In this document: positions 36,801 to 44,409 of the stretch, one piece after another
How the letters are laid out: every line of letters starts with the position of its first letter
Numbering within the stretch: the stretch's first letter is position 1
DNA from: an uncultured Lachnospiraceae bacterium
GTDB lineage: Bacteria; Bacillota; Clostridia; Lachnospirales; Lachnospiraceae
Direction: 5' to 3'
Assembly: GCA_910579275.1 (NCBI GenBank)
Contig: CAJTTO010000004.1
Location: forward strand, 62,001-126,000
Length of the DNA stretch: 64,000 nucleotides
The notes under the pieces: generated by a model
What the model was told of the DNA's origin: nothing
Databases searched by the model: none
What the model saw: only the letters and a program-made list of their open reading frames with translations
Position numbers and translations under genes: made by a program

Positions 36801-38727
36801 ATGTGCCCTTCCATATGCCATCTTCATTCTGCGTTGCGCCCGTTTCGAACCCATATTCGTATATTCCCTTTTTCTTGAGTTTCGATGTCGGAAGCTCTAC
36901 GAAGTATAATCCTGTACTTTCATTCTTTTCCAGCTGAATCAAATCCGTCCAGCTGGCATCCCATGAGCCCTTGACAACAACGGCTTCGGGTGCACTGCCA
37001 TCAAAATAGAATGTAACTGCACCTGGGTCGTTTCCATCCTCAGTGCCTGTCGTGTAATTGATTGTCGGGCCTTTGTACTCGCCAGGTTCTACCGTAAACT
37101 TTCCGGTTCCTGCCGCGTTATTCGTATCCTGAATTTCTGTTGTTTTTTCCTGCTCTCCTTCTTTCGAAACAACTTCAAAGTAATATTCATAATCGCCCAC
37201 TTCCAATTTACTCATTTTTGCAGAGTAAACTGCTGTGTCTATACTGTCCCTGCTCATCTGTATCGTCGCGTAGCTGTTGTTATTCTCCCCGCTTTCAACT
37301 GCCGCACGATACTTCACACTTACTTTGACGGGGTATGTTCCATGTGATGGGTAATAGTACAACATCACCTCATTATTAACACCTACCTGCGGGTTTCTGT
37401 AGATTTTACTGTTTCCTTTCGTACTTGGATTGGCAGTATCCACACTCCATGTGCCATTCCATTGCCCGCTTTCATTTTGGCTGGCACCTGTTTCAAATCC
37501 GTATTCGTAAGTTCCTGTTTTCCCAATCTTGGAAGTCGGAATTTCTACAGAGTATAAACCTGTATCCGTATCTTTCTCCAGCTTGGTCTTTTCCGCCCAT
37601 CCATCAGACCAACTGCCCTTTACTACAACGGCTTCGCTTGCACTGCCATCGTAATAAAATGTGACTGCACCCGGATCGTTTCCATTCTCGGTACCTGTTG
37701 TGTAATTGATTGTAGGGCCTGCATACTCACCAGGTTCTACCGTAAACTTTCCGGTTCCTTCTGAATTGTTTGTATCCTGTACTGTATTGTTATCTACTTC
37801 AAAATAGTATTGATAGTCCCCTTCTTCCAGATTATCTAATGTAATAGAATAGTACGTACTTCCAGATTTACGAGTCATTGCTTTTGTCGTTTCTGCTGCT
37901 GATGAATCATCTGCCGACCGATATTTTACATTGACTGTTGAAGGATATGTTCCATGTTCCGGATAATAGTACAATATCACATCACCATCTGCATTAATCT
38001 CCGGATTTCTGTTTATTTTTGAATTTCCGCTGCCGTTAGGATTCTCCGTATCCTTTCTCCATCCGTTACTTTGATCCGTCTCTGGATAAACCGCCAGCTG
38101 AAATCCATACTCCACAGTCTTCCATCCAATGGTCTCTACTGGTACAGTAATCTGCCAAGTCGATGTATCTTCTTGTTTCTCCATTGGAATCGGATTCCCC
38201 CAGTCCCAGCTTCCCTCAACGGATACACCGCTTTCATTTTCTGTGTTATTATAATAGAATGTCACATTACCTGAAGCATCAATTGTAGGTCCGGCATATG
38301 TATTTTCTTCTGCCTGAACGACTTTTGACTCTTCAGCTTCTGTTTCTTCCTCTGTTTGCGTCTCACTTTGTGTCTCTTCCTCTGTCTGTGTCTCACTTTG
38401 CGTCTCGGTCTCACTTGCCAGCTGACTGCTCTCATCATCCGCTGACTGGTCTTCCGTTTCACTTTCCTCTGTCGTTTCCTTGGCAGTCTCGGTCTCACTT
38501 GCTTCCTCGTCATTCTGCCGTTGTTCTTCCGTCAGTACTTCACTGTCCTGCTCTTTTTCTTCCTGCCGGGATTCTGTTGTTTCTTCGGCGCTTTCTTCCG
38601 TCACATCTTCTGCCGTGGTTATCTCCGCAGCCTGAACCGTGATGTCTGAAATCGGCACTGCAGTCACAACCATCACTGCTGCCATTATGGCACCCAGCAT
38701 TGTCTTGAAGCGTTTCTTCAATCTCAT
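30826..38727 (-). CDS. giant secreted multidomain alpha-amylase (GH13)
   Basis: 2633 residues from the ATG at 38727 (AAAGGAG upstream; the frame opens at 38781). Order: signal peptide (TMLGAIMAAVMVVTAVPIS), Glu/Ser/Thr-rich linker to about 150, three related starch-binding-like modules each opening YAGPTI/YKGPTI and containing WDWGNP- or VVVKGSW-type strands, two CBM48-like modules (VSVAGDWTSWEKNPVAM, VSVVGSMNSWTKHAPEYM), a pullulanase-type CBM41-like module (ASALWIWNE), more linkers, then the GH13 barrel at about 1520-1990. Conserved regions: DVVLNH (I), YRVDTVKH with the nucleophile Asp (II), MIGEYAGG with the acid/base Glu (III), FLSSHDEDG (IV). The C-terminal 600 residues are six or so YTG..V....Y.V.Y.NN...GTA.VTV.GKGNYTG repeats. 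No LPXTG or SLH anchor. Predicted to degrade starch or glycogen outside the cell. Confidence 0.92.
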   Translation of the reverse strand: MRLKKRFKTMLGAIMAAVMVVTAVPISDITVQAAEITTAEDVTEESAEETTESRQEEKEQDSEVLTEEQRQNDEEASETETAKETTEESETEDQSADDESSQLASETETQSETQTEEETQSETQTEEETEAEESKVVQAEENTYAGPTIDASGNVTFYYNNTENESGVSVEGSWDWGNPIPMEKQEDTSTWQITVPVETIGWKTVEYGFQLAVYPETDQSNGWRKDTENPNGSGNSKINRNPEINADGDVILYYYPEHGTYPSTVNVKYRSADDSSAAETTKAMTRKSGSTYYSITLDNLEEGDYQYYFEVDNNTVQDTNNSEGTGKFTVEPGEYAGPTINYTTGTENGNDPGAVTFYYDGSASEAVVVKGSWSDGWAEKTKLEKDTDTGLYSVEIPTSKIGKTGTYEYGFETGASQNESGQWNGTWSVDTANPSTKGNSKIYRNPQVGVNNEVMLYYYPSHGTYPVKVSVKYRAAVESGENNNSYATIQMSRDSIDTAVYSAKMSKLEVGDYEYYFEVVSKEGEQEKTTEIQDTNNAAGTGKFTVEPGEYKGPTINYTTGTEDGNDPGAVTFYFDGSAPEAVVVKGSWDASWTDLIQLEKNESTGLYFVELPTSKLKKKGIYEYGFETGATQNEDGIWKGTWSVDTANPNANGNSKIYRNPQIVSENNVNNVKLYYYPSHGTYPDEVVVQYKKKADSSYTELPMALDGENSAVYSATINSVELETVYEYYFEVTTGEGADAKTTRIDDTNNDTVGEFMLAEYPDEPEGLTSPVVEGRNVTFNYYNPQAESVSVAGDWTSWEKNPVAMVYDEATGVWSVTCTISKGIHEYKFIVGTSWITDPKNNKKTESVDPNSIVEVTAGGVSEYPAVKGNKVTFSYSNDKLAADEQVSVVGSMNSWTKHAPEYMMKKNAETGEWELTVTLAPGVYAYKFFYGSKDSEAGWASDLRNTNPLTEDNGKNNQFFIAGLEEGRADIARGADAELPSKLKLYDIEGSSVETAVTYALSEETAAAAYKDKITLAGTKVSITEDFPESVKSFTLTASDAENNTAVMTVSVVDAVYTYTIYYYDRDESHRSVDASALWIWNEVKSGEISVDGGSEHNFDEAVELSDGNTWLKATVRLSYTGLGLKAKNKGVGVWTWEELNRKYTNADMAEEVTLYMVSDDGTKIYTELPEVKPILPRYLVAEYTRETQKDADWYFYTWNSGFGSDVFVKFEEKNGTATALIPVKQGLSSISFCLERTDETTGEHWGEKDGTDYVCELPVDQNVVKIKMEEGKGITYVYPYNIGYEIEPAKDSIHFYYRDDDAFLAGDKGFVSASVEIAVKDEEGSFQKEECAMTYNAAEQRFVYDMPDLSVGTYYYRYLLKETEDAEGKYVLDRFNENKEKVDGVEYSVCTYELYDVALDAAMQNDSMDYNDNNVLTLTLSAKDSNDETADASDIVSRATVDLSAIGGGIAEIDPALMQYAIAVKDTTPAGTKTFPITVYDKYNNEYTTEVSVNVISRTNSSYIADDFDWDEAVIYFTVTDRFFDGNASNNNGDAAGSYDKNAETGCSSYHGGDFAGLTQKLDYLQDLGVNTIWITPIVENQLTPNSVDNPAVTKAWGYHGYWAKNFENLDAHLGTEAEFKALLDAAHAKGIKIMVDVVLNHSGYGDDVTNYFNNYPTEDGALRMLRNDDEIVSGSDQQSSLSGLPDFLTENPEVRELLVEWQSNWISKYDIDYYRVDTVKHVDGTTWSAFKNALTQINPDFKMIGEYAGGGYATDTGMLRSGRMDSLLDFDYNDRALDFVTGKISETEKFLTARNAAIDNTSTLGAFLSSHDEDGFVFKLTDTSTDEYHYGKTQEEASALAKVAASLQLTSKGQAVIYYGEEIGLTGAENYPYNTNRYDFDWSQTEAGANNTTLKHYKKLLDIRNRYSKVLAKGSRKTIDANDSKGLDVFSRSYAGTTLTVALNITNAPVEYTLSDQKENAYLYDYYNGMQYQANASGEVTIKIPAAAEGGTVVLVEKKVGNVGEAVDTDAVENMFDIEPIADQIYTGKNIVLSEEQLKVYDGSRRMKLGTDYTVSYKNNKNAGTAVVTVKGKGNYTGKVTKEFEILPKQLDDKDVAIQYQADLLLSKKVQKPITKITYNGMKLGTKDYQITYYSLDAATGERKEALTTAGVKETGVYEMVIAGGKSGNYAGEAVKRVEVHESGTLMSKTTVAISLKKAEYTGYPIKPSVTVDEKVKGKKVSVSSANYTVGYTNNVNVGTATVTVSGKPSKGYYGSVSKTFKITGKTLSSVAKPDTAKWQASVPYDFSAGRSVQPSEALALIQKNSSSPAVVLGKDYTVAYSKNTAPGTATVTFTGKGMYTGALKKTFKITPISLAEISKEKLVCTVQETAPYAKKGAAAGVEIRYENVVLRQGVDYKLTYGNNKAVTTSSTAKKPFVKITGIGKFTGVLPNQEFSIVKADLASSDLSVPDVVYQDKAGKFISTPVLDNAKIKAADYTTEYYLVNYDDAGNETGTESKDNTFTAAAGSTIRVKVTAVEGNANYTGEITRDYRVVTKNIASASVKIQAKVYTGYEVKLTEEDFSKIKVGKEELTLGKDYVIVESSYTNNIRKGTASVTIKGIGNYGGTKKVTFKITSRQLASLENMFS

Positions 38728-38758
38728 ATCAGTTCTCCTTTCTTTTTCATACGTTTTT

Positions 38759-38772
38759 AGAAAACGTTTTCC
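38759..38772. promoter_or_regulatory. possible CcpA cre site in the amylase leader
   Basis: AGAAAACGTTTTCC, a near-palindrome matching the cre consensus TGWNANCGNTNWCA at 12 of 14 positions (end bases differ). It lies in the predicted 5' untranslated region, about 35 nt before the start. Catabolite repression of a starch enzyme would be expected. Confidence 0.45.
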
Positions 38773-38885
38773 ATGTTCCACGAAACATTTCAGCCATGCA
38801 TCTTCTGAAACAAGTCATCTGCAAAATACCTTACCCGCACTGCTTGCAAAAAAGTAAACTATTTTCGCAATATTTCGATAAGTTA

Positions 38886-38914
38886 ATTATATATGCCATA
38901 AAAAATGAATACAA
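38886..38914 (-). promoter_or_regulatory. promoter of the amylase gene
   Basis: Minus strand TTGTAT (38909-38914), 17-nt spacer, TATAAT (38886-38891). The leader of about 150 nt contains the possible cre site. Confidence 0.65.
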
Positions 38915-38981
38915 TTAGCTGAATACACCAAAATTATTTAAAAATTTTTAGTACAAATTGCCAAAAAAAGGCTATGGCATT

Positions 38982-39046
38982 AAAAAAACTGTCCCCCACA
39001 TCACCAGAACGCATTTGAAAAATGCTCTAGTGGTGCGGGAGACAGC
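38982..39046 (-). terminator. terminator of the lipoprotein gene
   Basis: Long stem on the minus strand, CTGTCTCCCGCACCAC against GTGATGTGGGGGACAG with a few mismatches, followed by seven T residues at 38983-38989. It begins about 22 nt after the lipoprotein stop. Confidence 0.8.
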
Positions 39047-39068
39047 CTGCGCCTCTCGCAATCTTTAT

Positions 39069-39713
39069 TTATTCCCCATCAAACAACGCTTTCTCAAGCG
39101 CCGCAATATCGTCCGCATTTGGCGTGTAAATATTGTCTGCAAGTTCTATCCTGATATTTATGGTCTGCGCCTCACTGTACTGTACATCCGCAAGAACCGT
39201 CTCCATGCTGCTTTTAAACTCCAAGAGCGCCAGCTTCACCATCTCTTCCTTGGCGGGCGCATTTTCGGGTGTCTTTGCCCACTCCTCGGTCATCGCCGCC
39301 ACATGATCCTGATGCAGCTCCAGCGCCGGTTTGAAGACATTCATTTTCTCATAGGATACGGTCACAATATAGGAACCGTCACTCTGTTTGTTTGCATCGT
39401 CGACAGTGTAGCGCACTTTGGAGAGCATGTCCATGTAAGCCGCACGGAACTCCTCCTTGTACTCGTCTGTCGCCCCGATTCTGCTGCAGAATACGCTGAC
39501 TCCTGTATCAATTCCTCTCTCGTAAAGTGCCTGTGCCTCCTCCTCAGTTCCAAGCTTCATTTTGACAAATGCCGTTGCGTCATTTTTGTATGACGCATCC
39601 AGAAGCGCCTGCAGATAAGTTTTGACAGACGCGTCCGTTGAACATCCTCCCAGCATCGCCGCCACCAGAATGCCCGCAAACAATAATGCTATTTTATTCC
39701 AACTTTTCTTCAT
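39069..39713 (-). CDS. lipoprotein, DUF5105-like
   Basis: 214 residues. Lipobox LGGC at residues 21-24 after a hydrophobic helix (IALLFAGILVAAML), so predicted to be a membrane-anchored lipoprotein outside the cell membrane. The mature part is helical and acidic; KTYLQALLDASYKNDATAFV and a hydrophobic/strand segment SYIVTVSYEKMNVF resemble DUF5105-type substrate-free lipoproteins. No enzymatic motif. It lies between the amylase and glycogen phosphorylase genes on the same strand but has its own terminator. The ribosome binding site is weak (AGAAAGAATAAAG). Confidence 0.75.
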   Translation of the reverse strand: MKKSWNKIALLFAGILVAAMLGGCSTDASVKTYLQALLDASYKNDATAFVKMKLGTEEEAQALYERGIDTGVSVFCSRIGATDEYKEEFRAAYMDMLSKVRYTVDDANKQSDGSYIVTVSYEKMNVFKPALELHQDHVAAMTEEWAKTPENAPAKEEMVKLALLEFKSSMETVLADVQYSEAQTINIRIELADNIYTPNADDIAALEKALFDGE

Positions 39714-39789
39714 ACTTTATTCTTTCTATTTCCATACGAAGGCGCATATCCCAAATCATTGAGATATGCGCCCTGAACTGTTCCTTACA

Positions 39790-42255
39790 TCAGAGTGTAG
39801 GATACTCCAATTCCACTTTATCCAGATGCCATATTTCATCAACATACTGCTGAATTGTCCTGTCTGAAGTGAACTTGCCTACCTTCGCCACGTTGAGCAT
39901 TGCGCTTCTTGCCCATCCCGCAGTGTCCCTGTAAGCCCGCTCCACTCTTCTGTGCGCGTCAGCATATGAGCGGAAATCCTTTAAGATAAAGTAACGGTCA
40001 GCCTTGTCGGTGTCAAGCGTGTTGAGCAGGGAATTGTAAAGGCTTCTGAAAAGCTCCCTGTCGTCAGCATATGTGCCGTCCACAAGCTGGTCAACTACTT
40101 TCTTAATTTCAGCGTCCGTATTATAGATATCCATCGGGTTGTAACCGCCGTGGTTCTCAAAGTTGATAACTTCATCTGAGCTTAATCCGAAGATAAATGC
40201 ATGTTCTCTTCCGACTTCCTCAACAATCTCCACATTCGCGCCGTCCATCGTTCCAAGCGTCAGGGCGCCGTTGAGCATGAACTTCATGTTTCCTGTACCG
40301 CTCGCTTCCTTGGAAGCCGTGGAAATCTGCTCTGAAATATCTGCCGCCGCAAAAATCAGCTCTGCATTGGACACCCTGTAATTCTCGATAAACACGACCT
40401 TGATTCTGTTCTTCACGATCGGGTCATTGTTTACCTTGTCCGCCACTGCGTTAATCAGTTTAATCGTCAGCTTGGCATTCTTGTATCCGGCAGCTGCCTT
40501 TGCGCCAAAGATAAATGTCCTTGGGTAGAATTCCATGCTCGGGTTGGCTTTCATCTGATTGTACAGGTACATTACGTGCAGAATGTTGAGCAGCTGTCTC
40601 TTGTACTCGTGCAGACGTTTTACCTGAACGTCAAAAATGGAGTCCGGATCAACGGTAATTCCGTTGTGTTCCTTGATATATTTTGCAAGACGCACTTTGT
40701 TTCTGCGCTTGATTTCCATAAATTCCTTCTGTGCCGCGGGATCGCTTGCATACTTTGCAATGCCGTCTATCACAGGCAGATCTACAATCCAGTCCTCACC
40801 GACTTTCTCCGTCACCCAGTCAGCGAGCAGCGGATTACCGTGTAGCAGGAATCTTCTCTGCGTAATGCCGTTTGTCTTATTGTTGAACTTGCCTGGATAC
40901 ATCTCATAGAAATCCTTCAGTTCCTGATTCTTGAGAATCTCCGTGTGCAGTCTTGCCACACCGTTTACGCTGTAGCCGGCAACAATTGCCAGATGCGCCA
41001 TCTTGACCTGACCGTCCGCAATAATCGCCATCTTTTTAATTTTATCAGCCGGTTCCGGATATCTGTTTACGATATCGAGAAGGAATCTGCGGTTAATCTC
41101 CTCCACAATCTGGTAAATTCTCGGGAGCAGCCTCTGGAATAAGTCTACCGGCCACTTCTCAAGCGCCTCCGCCATAATCGTGTGGTTTGTGTATGCGCAG
41201 GTCTTTGTCGTAATCTCCCACGCCTCGTCCCACTCAAGACGGTAATCGTCAAGCAGAATCCGCATCAGCTCCGCGATTGCAACCGTCGGATGGGTGTCGT
41301 TGAGCTGGAATGTCACCTTTTCATAAAAACGGCGGATGTCATCATGCTTTGACATATATTTCTCGATTGCAGTCTGTACAGATGCCGAGATAAAGAAATA
41401 CTGCTGTTTTAAACGAAGCTCCTTGCCGGAAACATGGTTATCGTTCGGATAGAGTACCTCGACAATATTTCTTGCAAGGTTTGTCTGCTCTACCGCTTTC
41501 TGGTAGTCGCCCTTGTCAAAAGAATCCAGACTGAAGCAGTCCATCGGTTCCGCGTCCCAGATTCTGAGTGTGTTGACAATTCCGTTTCCATAGCCGACAA
41601 TCGGCAGGTCATAGGGCACTGCCTTTACGGACTGGTAATTCTCCTGATACCAAATCAGCCTGCCGTCCTCCTCACGGCACGCTACATTTCCGCCAAATTT
41701 AATGACTTTGGTGTATTCCGGACGGCGAAGCTCGAACGGGTTGCCGTCTCTTAGCCAGTCATCGGGCACTTCTCTCTGGAATCCGTCCCTGATTTCCTGC
41801 TTGAACATACCATAACGATAGCGGATGCCGCATCCGTATGAGGAATACCCAAGTGTTGCAAGCGAGTCGAGGAAGCAGGCTGCAAGACGTCCAAGACCAC
41901 CGTTTCCGAGCGCTGCGTCCGGCTCCTGATCCTCTATGATATTGATGTCAAGTCCCAGCTCCTCCAAAGCTTCTGAGAATTCCTTGTATGCCATCAGGTT
42001 AATCATGTTATTGCCAAGTGCACGTCCCATCAGGAACTCCATAGACATGTAGTATACTGTCTTTGGATCCTGTTTCTCGTAGGCTTCCTGCGTCTTGAGC
42101 CAGTTGTCCACGATGGCGTCCTTCACTGCAAAAGCTACTGCCTGAAAAATCTGCTGCTCCGTAGCCTCCTCAGGCGTTTTTCTGTAAAGGGTCTTGATGT
42201 TGTACAGTACGCTCCTCTTAAACATTTCCTTGTCAATGACTGGTTTTTTAGGCAT
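39790..42255 (-). CDS. glgP: glycogen/maltodextrin phosphorylase
   Basis: Pyridoxal-phosphate enzyme that releases glucose 1-phosphate from alpha-1,4-glucans; 821 residues, full length. Diagnostic stretches: EDQEPDAALGNGGLGRLAACFLD (in part), YGFRY-type active-site region here GCGIRYRYGMFKQ, LNDTHPTVAIAELMR, and the PLP-lysine block EASGTGNMKFMLNGALTLGT near residue 660. GGGAGG precedes the ATG at 42255; the 41 codons upstream in frame overlap the promoter. It would process intracellular glucan or the maltodextrins produced by the neighbouring secreted amylase. Confidence 0.97.
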   Translation of the reverse strand: MPKKPVIDKEMFKRSVLYNIKTLYRKTPEEATEQQIFQAVAFAVKDAIVDNWLKTQEAYEKQDPKTVYYMSMEFLMGRALGNNMINLMAYKEFSEALEELGLDINIIEDQEPDAALGNGGLGRLAACFLDSLATLGYSSYGCGIRYRYGMFKQEIRDGFQREVPDDWLRDGNPFELRRPEYTKVIKFGGNVACREEDGRLIWYQENYQSVKAVPYDLPIVGYGNGIVNTLRIWDAEPMDCFSLDSFDKGDYQKAVEQTNLARNIVEVLYPNDNHVSGKELRLKQQYFFISASVQTAIEKYMSKHDDIRRFYEKVTFQLNDTHPTVAIAELMRILLDDYRLEWDEAWEITTKTCAYTNHTIMAEALEKWPVDLFQRLLPRIYQIVEEINRRFLLDIVNRYPEPADKIKKMAIIADGQVKMAHLAIVAGYSVNGVARLHTEILKNQELKDFYEMYPGKFNNKTNGITQRRFLLHGNPLLADWVTEKVGEDWIVDLPVIDGIAKYASDPAAQKEFMEIKRRNKVRLAKYIKEHNGITVDPDSIFDVQVKRLHEYKRQLLNILHVMYLYNQMKANPSMEFYPRTFIFGAKAAAGYKNAKLTIKLINAVADKVNNDPIVKNRIKVVFIENYRVSNAELIFAAADISEQISTASKEASGTGNMKFMLNGALTLGTMDGANVEIVEEVGREHAFIFGLSSDEVINFENHGGYNPMDIYNTDAEIKKVVDQLVDGTYADDRELFRSLYNSLLNTLDTDKADRYFILKDFRSYADAHRRVERAYRDTAGWARSAMLNVAKVGKFTSDRTIQQYVDEIWHLDKVELEYPTL

Positions 42256-42385
42256 GTTGTTACCTCCCGTTTTACCTCGTGCCCGGTTTCTCAAAAGTAC
42301 ATTCTCCTTTATACCCCAAAGACGCTGAACACGTAATTTCGTTAATTTTTTGCCATATTTTTTAAAATTTGTCCTCATTCTTCAT

Positions 42386-42394
42386 ATTATAGCA
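42386..42394 (-). promoter_or_regulatory. extended -10 promoter of glgP
   Basis: Minus strand TGCTATAAT (TATAAT at 42386-42391). No -35 at the normal distance; a TTGACA lies too close (8 nt) to serve. Located inside the spurious N-terminal extension of the frame. Confidence 0.45.
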
Positions 42395-42417
42395 CACTCT
42401 GTCAAATCTTTAAATAA

Positions 42418-43632
42418 TTAATTTTTTAAAATGGAATTTTTTTCTTCCGCTTCCTTCTCGGCTTCCTTTTCTTCTGCCTCCTCCTCTGCTTTCTTCTCCT
42501 CGACTTCCTCCTCTGTCTTTTTGTCGGATTCCGTCGTGACATCATTGCGCCTGTCTATCGCTTCCTGCACTTTGTCCTCAAGCTCCTGAGACGCTTTGTC
42601 CAGAACGCCTGACGACGCCTCCTGAAATGCCGCGTCCACGCCGGCATCCATGATCGTCTGCTTTGCCTGCTTCACGCCGTCAAGCGGGTTGACCATGATA
42701 TGTTTCTGGTCAAGTTCACGCGCGTCCTTAATCTCCTGATAACCTTTTCTCTTAAGCTCCTTCACATATCCATAATTGCTCACAAGCAGTCCCTGCGCCG
42801 TTCCGACATGGTCGGCCGCAAGCTGTCTGCGCTCGTCCGCACTGAGGCTTTCGTCACTGGCTGCCTCCGCCGCCAGATCCAGCTCCGCCCTGATTTCACG
42901 CATTATTTCATTGGCCTCTTCGAGCTTGCTGTGACCGTCATTTCGCAGCTCATCTATCGTGCCGGTTGTCTCCATCTCGCGGCGGACTGCCGAAACACCA
43001 AGCATTGCCGCTGATTCCTGCATTTTTTCTCCCGCACTTTCCTCATTCTCCCGAACCGTTTCGGAATCTGATTTTTGGCCGGATGTTCCGCCTTCTTGTT
43101 CATCCTGCTCCTCAAAGCTCTTGAGCAGCATCAGGAGTTCTTCATTCTTTCTGTCAATCTCATCCTGGGCGCTCGAGCTTCCAGACAAGCCTTTCGCCGC
43201 GTCCTCCACGCGCTGCTTGTTCTCCTCCTCCTGACGCTTTTTCAGGTCAAGCATCTTGTTGAGTGCATCCTGCCGTTTCTGGATTGTCTCCTTGTCTTCA
43301 CCGGAAGCATAGGAATTCTGCAGTTCCTTCATCAGCTCTGTAATCTCGTTGAGCGTGTTGCTCTGTTCGCCTTTGAATTCCTGCGCCTGCTCCTGCTCCC
43401 GCATCATAACCCGTTCCATGTAGCTGTCCATCGCGCTTCCCGCAGGCTGGCGCTTATCCTGCTCGTTCCGCTGCCTGCCTTCATGCGAGATTGTCACCTT
43501 GCACTGCGGGCCGAATGCGTCCTGTTTTCCGACGTTTAAGGCGTTCATAAATCCCGCATTCGCCTTATTATTGGAAAGATTGTCCGCTGTTATACGCATC
43601 CCCATGTTAAATCCTGCCATTTTTATCTGCAT
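42418..43632 (-). CDS. uncharacterised Glu/Lys-rich coiled-coil protein
   Basis: 404 residues, no signal peptide, highly charged. The N-terminal 50 residues (MAGFNMGMRITADNLSNNKA, then VGKQDAFGPQCKVTISHEGRQ) look structured and distinctive; residues 60-330 are long amphipathic helices rich in Glu, Lys and Gln (AMDSYMERVMMREQEQAQEF, NEITELMKELQ, QDALNKMLDLKKRQEEE); the C-terminal 45 residues are EEEVEEKKAEEEAEEK low-complexity repeats. AGGAGG precedes the ATG. I do not recognise the family; the N-terminal segment recalls flagellar/structural adaptor proteins only vaguely. It lies upstream of glgP with its own ribosome binding site. Confidence 0.75.
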   Translation of the reverse strand: MQIKMAGFNMGMRITADNLSNNKANAGFMNALNVGKQDAFGPQCKVTISHEGRQRNEQDKRQPAGSAMDSYMERVMMREQEQAQEFKGEQSNTLNEITELMKELQNSYASGEDKETIQKRQDALNKMLDLKKRQEEENKQRVEDAAKGLSGSSSAQDEIDRKNEELLMLLKSFEEQDEQEGGTSGQKSDSETVRENEESAGEKMQESAAMLGVSAVRREMETTGTIDELRNDGHSKLEEANEIMREIRAELDLAAEAASDESLSADERRQLAADHVGTAQGLLVSNYGYVKELKRKGYQEIKDARELDQKHIMVNPLDGVKQAKQTIMDAGVDAAFQEASSGVLDKASQELEDKVQEAIDRRNDVTTESDKKTEEEVEEKKAEEEAEEKEAEKEAEEKNSILKN

Positions 43633-43787
43633 ATCCTCAACCTCCTAAGAAAATTTTACGCTCTCAATTATATATCGTAAAAAATGTTCATTTTACTAAG
43701 GCAATGTTCATAAATTACCTCTCATATTGCTTGTCTTTTTACTTTAATGTCAAAATAAAAGTCCTGCGCACGGTTTAAAAGAAATTT

Positions 43788-43942
43788 GTAACAGTTCAGC
43801 CCAGGACTTTGCACTGGCTGCAAAGTCCGTGAAAGAACGTAGTGGCAGAGATGCATCAAGCCACGGTACGTGGCTTTGACACCACGAAGTGGTTTTGCAT
43901 GGCTTGATGCCTGTAACAGGAAGCCGAAGGCTGAACTGTTAC
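43788..43942. repeat. family-B MITE-like element (best complete copy)
   Basis: 155 bp with perfect 14-bp terminal inverted repeats (GTAACAGTTCAGCC and its complement). Internal hairpins include CCACGAAGTGG and AGCCGAAGGCT (TTCG/CGAA loops) and arms ATGCATCAAGCC / GGCTTGATGC. Non-coding, between the coiled-coil protein gene and the DUF2087 gene. The remainder of this 415-nt gap shows only the inverted repeat at 43991. Confidence 0.82.
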
Positions 43943-43990
43943 GTAACTTTCTCAACAGTTGCAGAAACCAATGGAATTAAACGTGCGCCT

Positions 43991-44008
43991 ATGTTACAAT
44001 AATAACAT
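43991..44008 (+). promoter_or_regulatory. inverted repeat before the DUF2087 gene
   Basis: ATGTTA-N6-TAACAT, overlapping a possible TACAAT -10 element, 40 nt before the ATG. Possible autoregulatory operator. Confidence 0.3.
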
Positions 44009-44047
44009 GATACGATACAACAATCGGATATTTTATGGAGAAAAACG

Positions 44048-44368
44048 ATGGAAAAATCTATTGAAGCTTACAGCAAAAAGCTGAATAACTATTATGACTC
44101 TGACGGGAAGCTGCTACAATACCCGTCCAAAAGACCGCTGCGGATTATCGCTCTTATAAAAATTGTGGAGCAAATGGATGCAGACAGAAAATATACGGAA
44201 AAGGAAATCAACGAAATCATTCGGTCGCGAATTGCATTTTGTGATATCGAACTGATTCGTCGGGAAATGTTTCAATACAAATTGCTCGGAAGGCTTCGGG
44301 ACGGTTCGGCGTACTGGGTTGAAAGTGACTGGAAAAATGCGTATACGGAATATATTGATGCGGATTAG
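44048..44368 (+). CDS. DUF2087 family protein
   Basis: 106 residues, cytosolic, probably winged-helix. DUF2087 features are the PSKRPLRIIALIKIVEQMD helix, the KYTEKEINEIIRSRI motif, DIELIRREMFQYKLLGR and a closing GSAYWV. These small domains usually occur alone or fused to ArsR or GNAT domains and are thought to regulate transcription; the target is unknown. GGAG lies just before the ATG. Divergent from the gene on its left and convergent with the MFS gene on its right. Confidence 0.85.
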   Translation: MEKSIEAYSKKLNNYYDSDGKLLQYPSKRPLRIIALIKIVEQMDADRKYTEKEINEIIRSRIAFCDIELIRREMFQYKLLGRLRDGSAYWVESDWKNAYTEYIDAD

Positions 44369-44409
44369 ACAGATTTTTATAAAGGAAGCGGTATTTGTCA
44401 GGAATTCCC

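Noticed and set aside
16979..38727. Many plus-strand ORFs of 60-300 codons inside the two giant genes, e.g. at 28583-29473
   Set aside because: They lie opposite clearly coding minus-strand sequence, have no ribosome binding sites and show frame-shadow composition.
42370..42410. TTGACA near the glgP -10
   Set aside because: Only 8 nt from TATAAT, too close to act as a -35; an extended -10 is the better reading.
43722..43955. Minus-strand 77-codon ORF
   Set aside because: Coincides with the family-B element; no start site.
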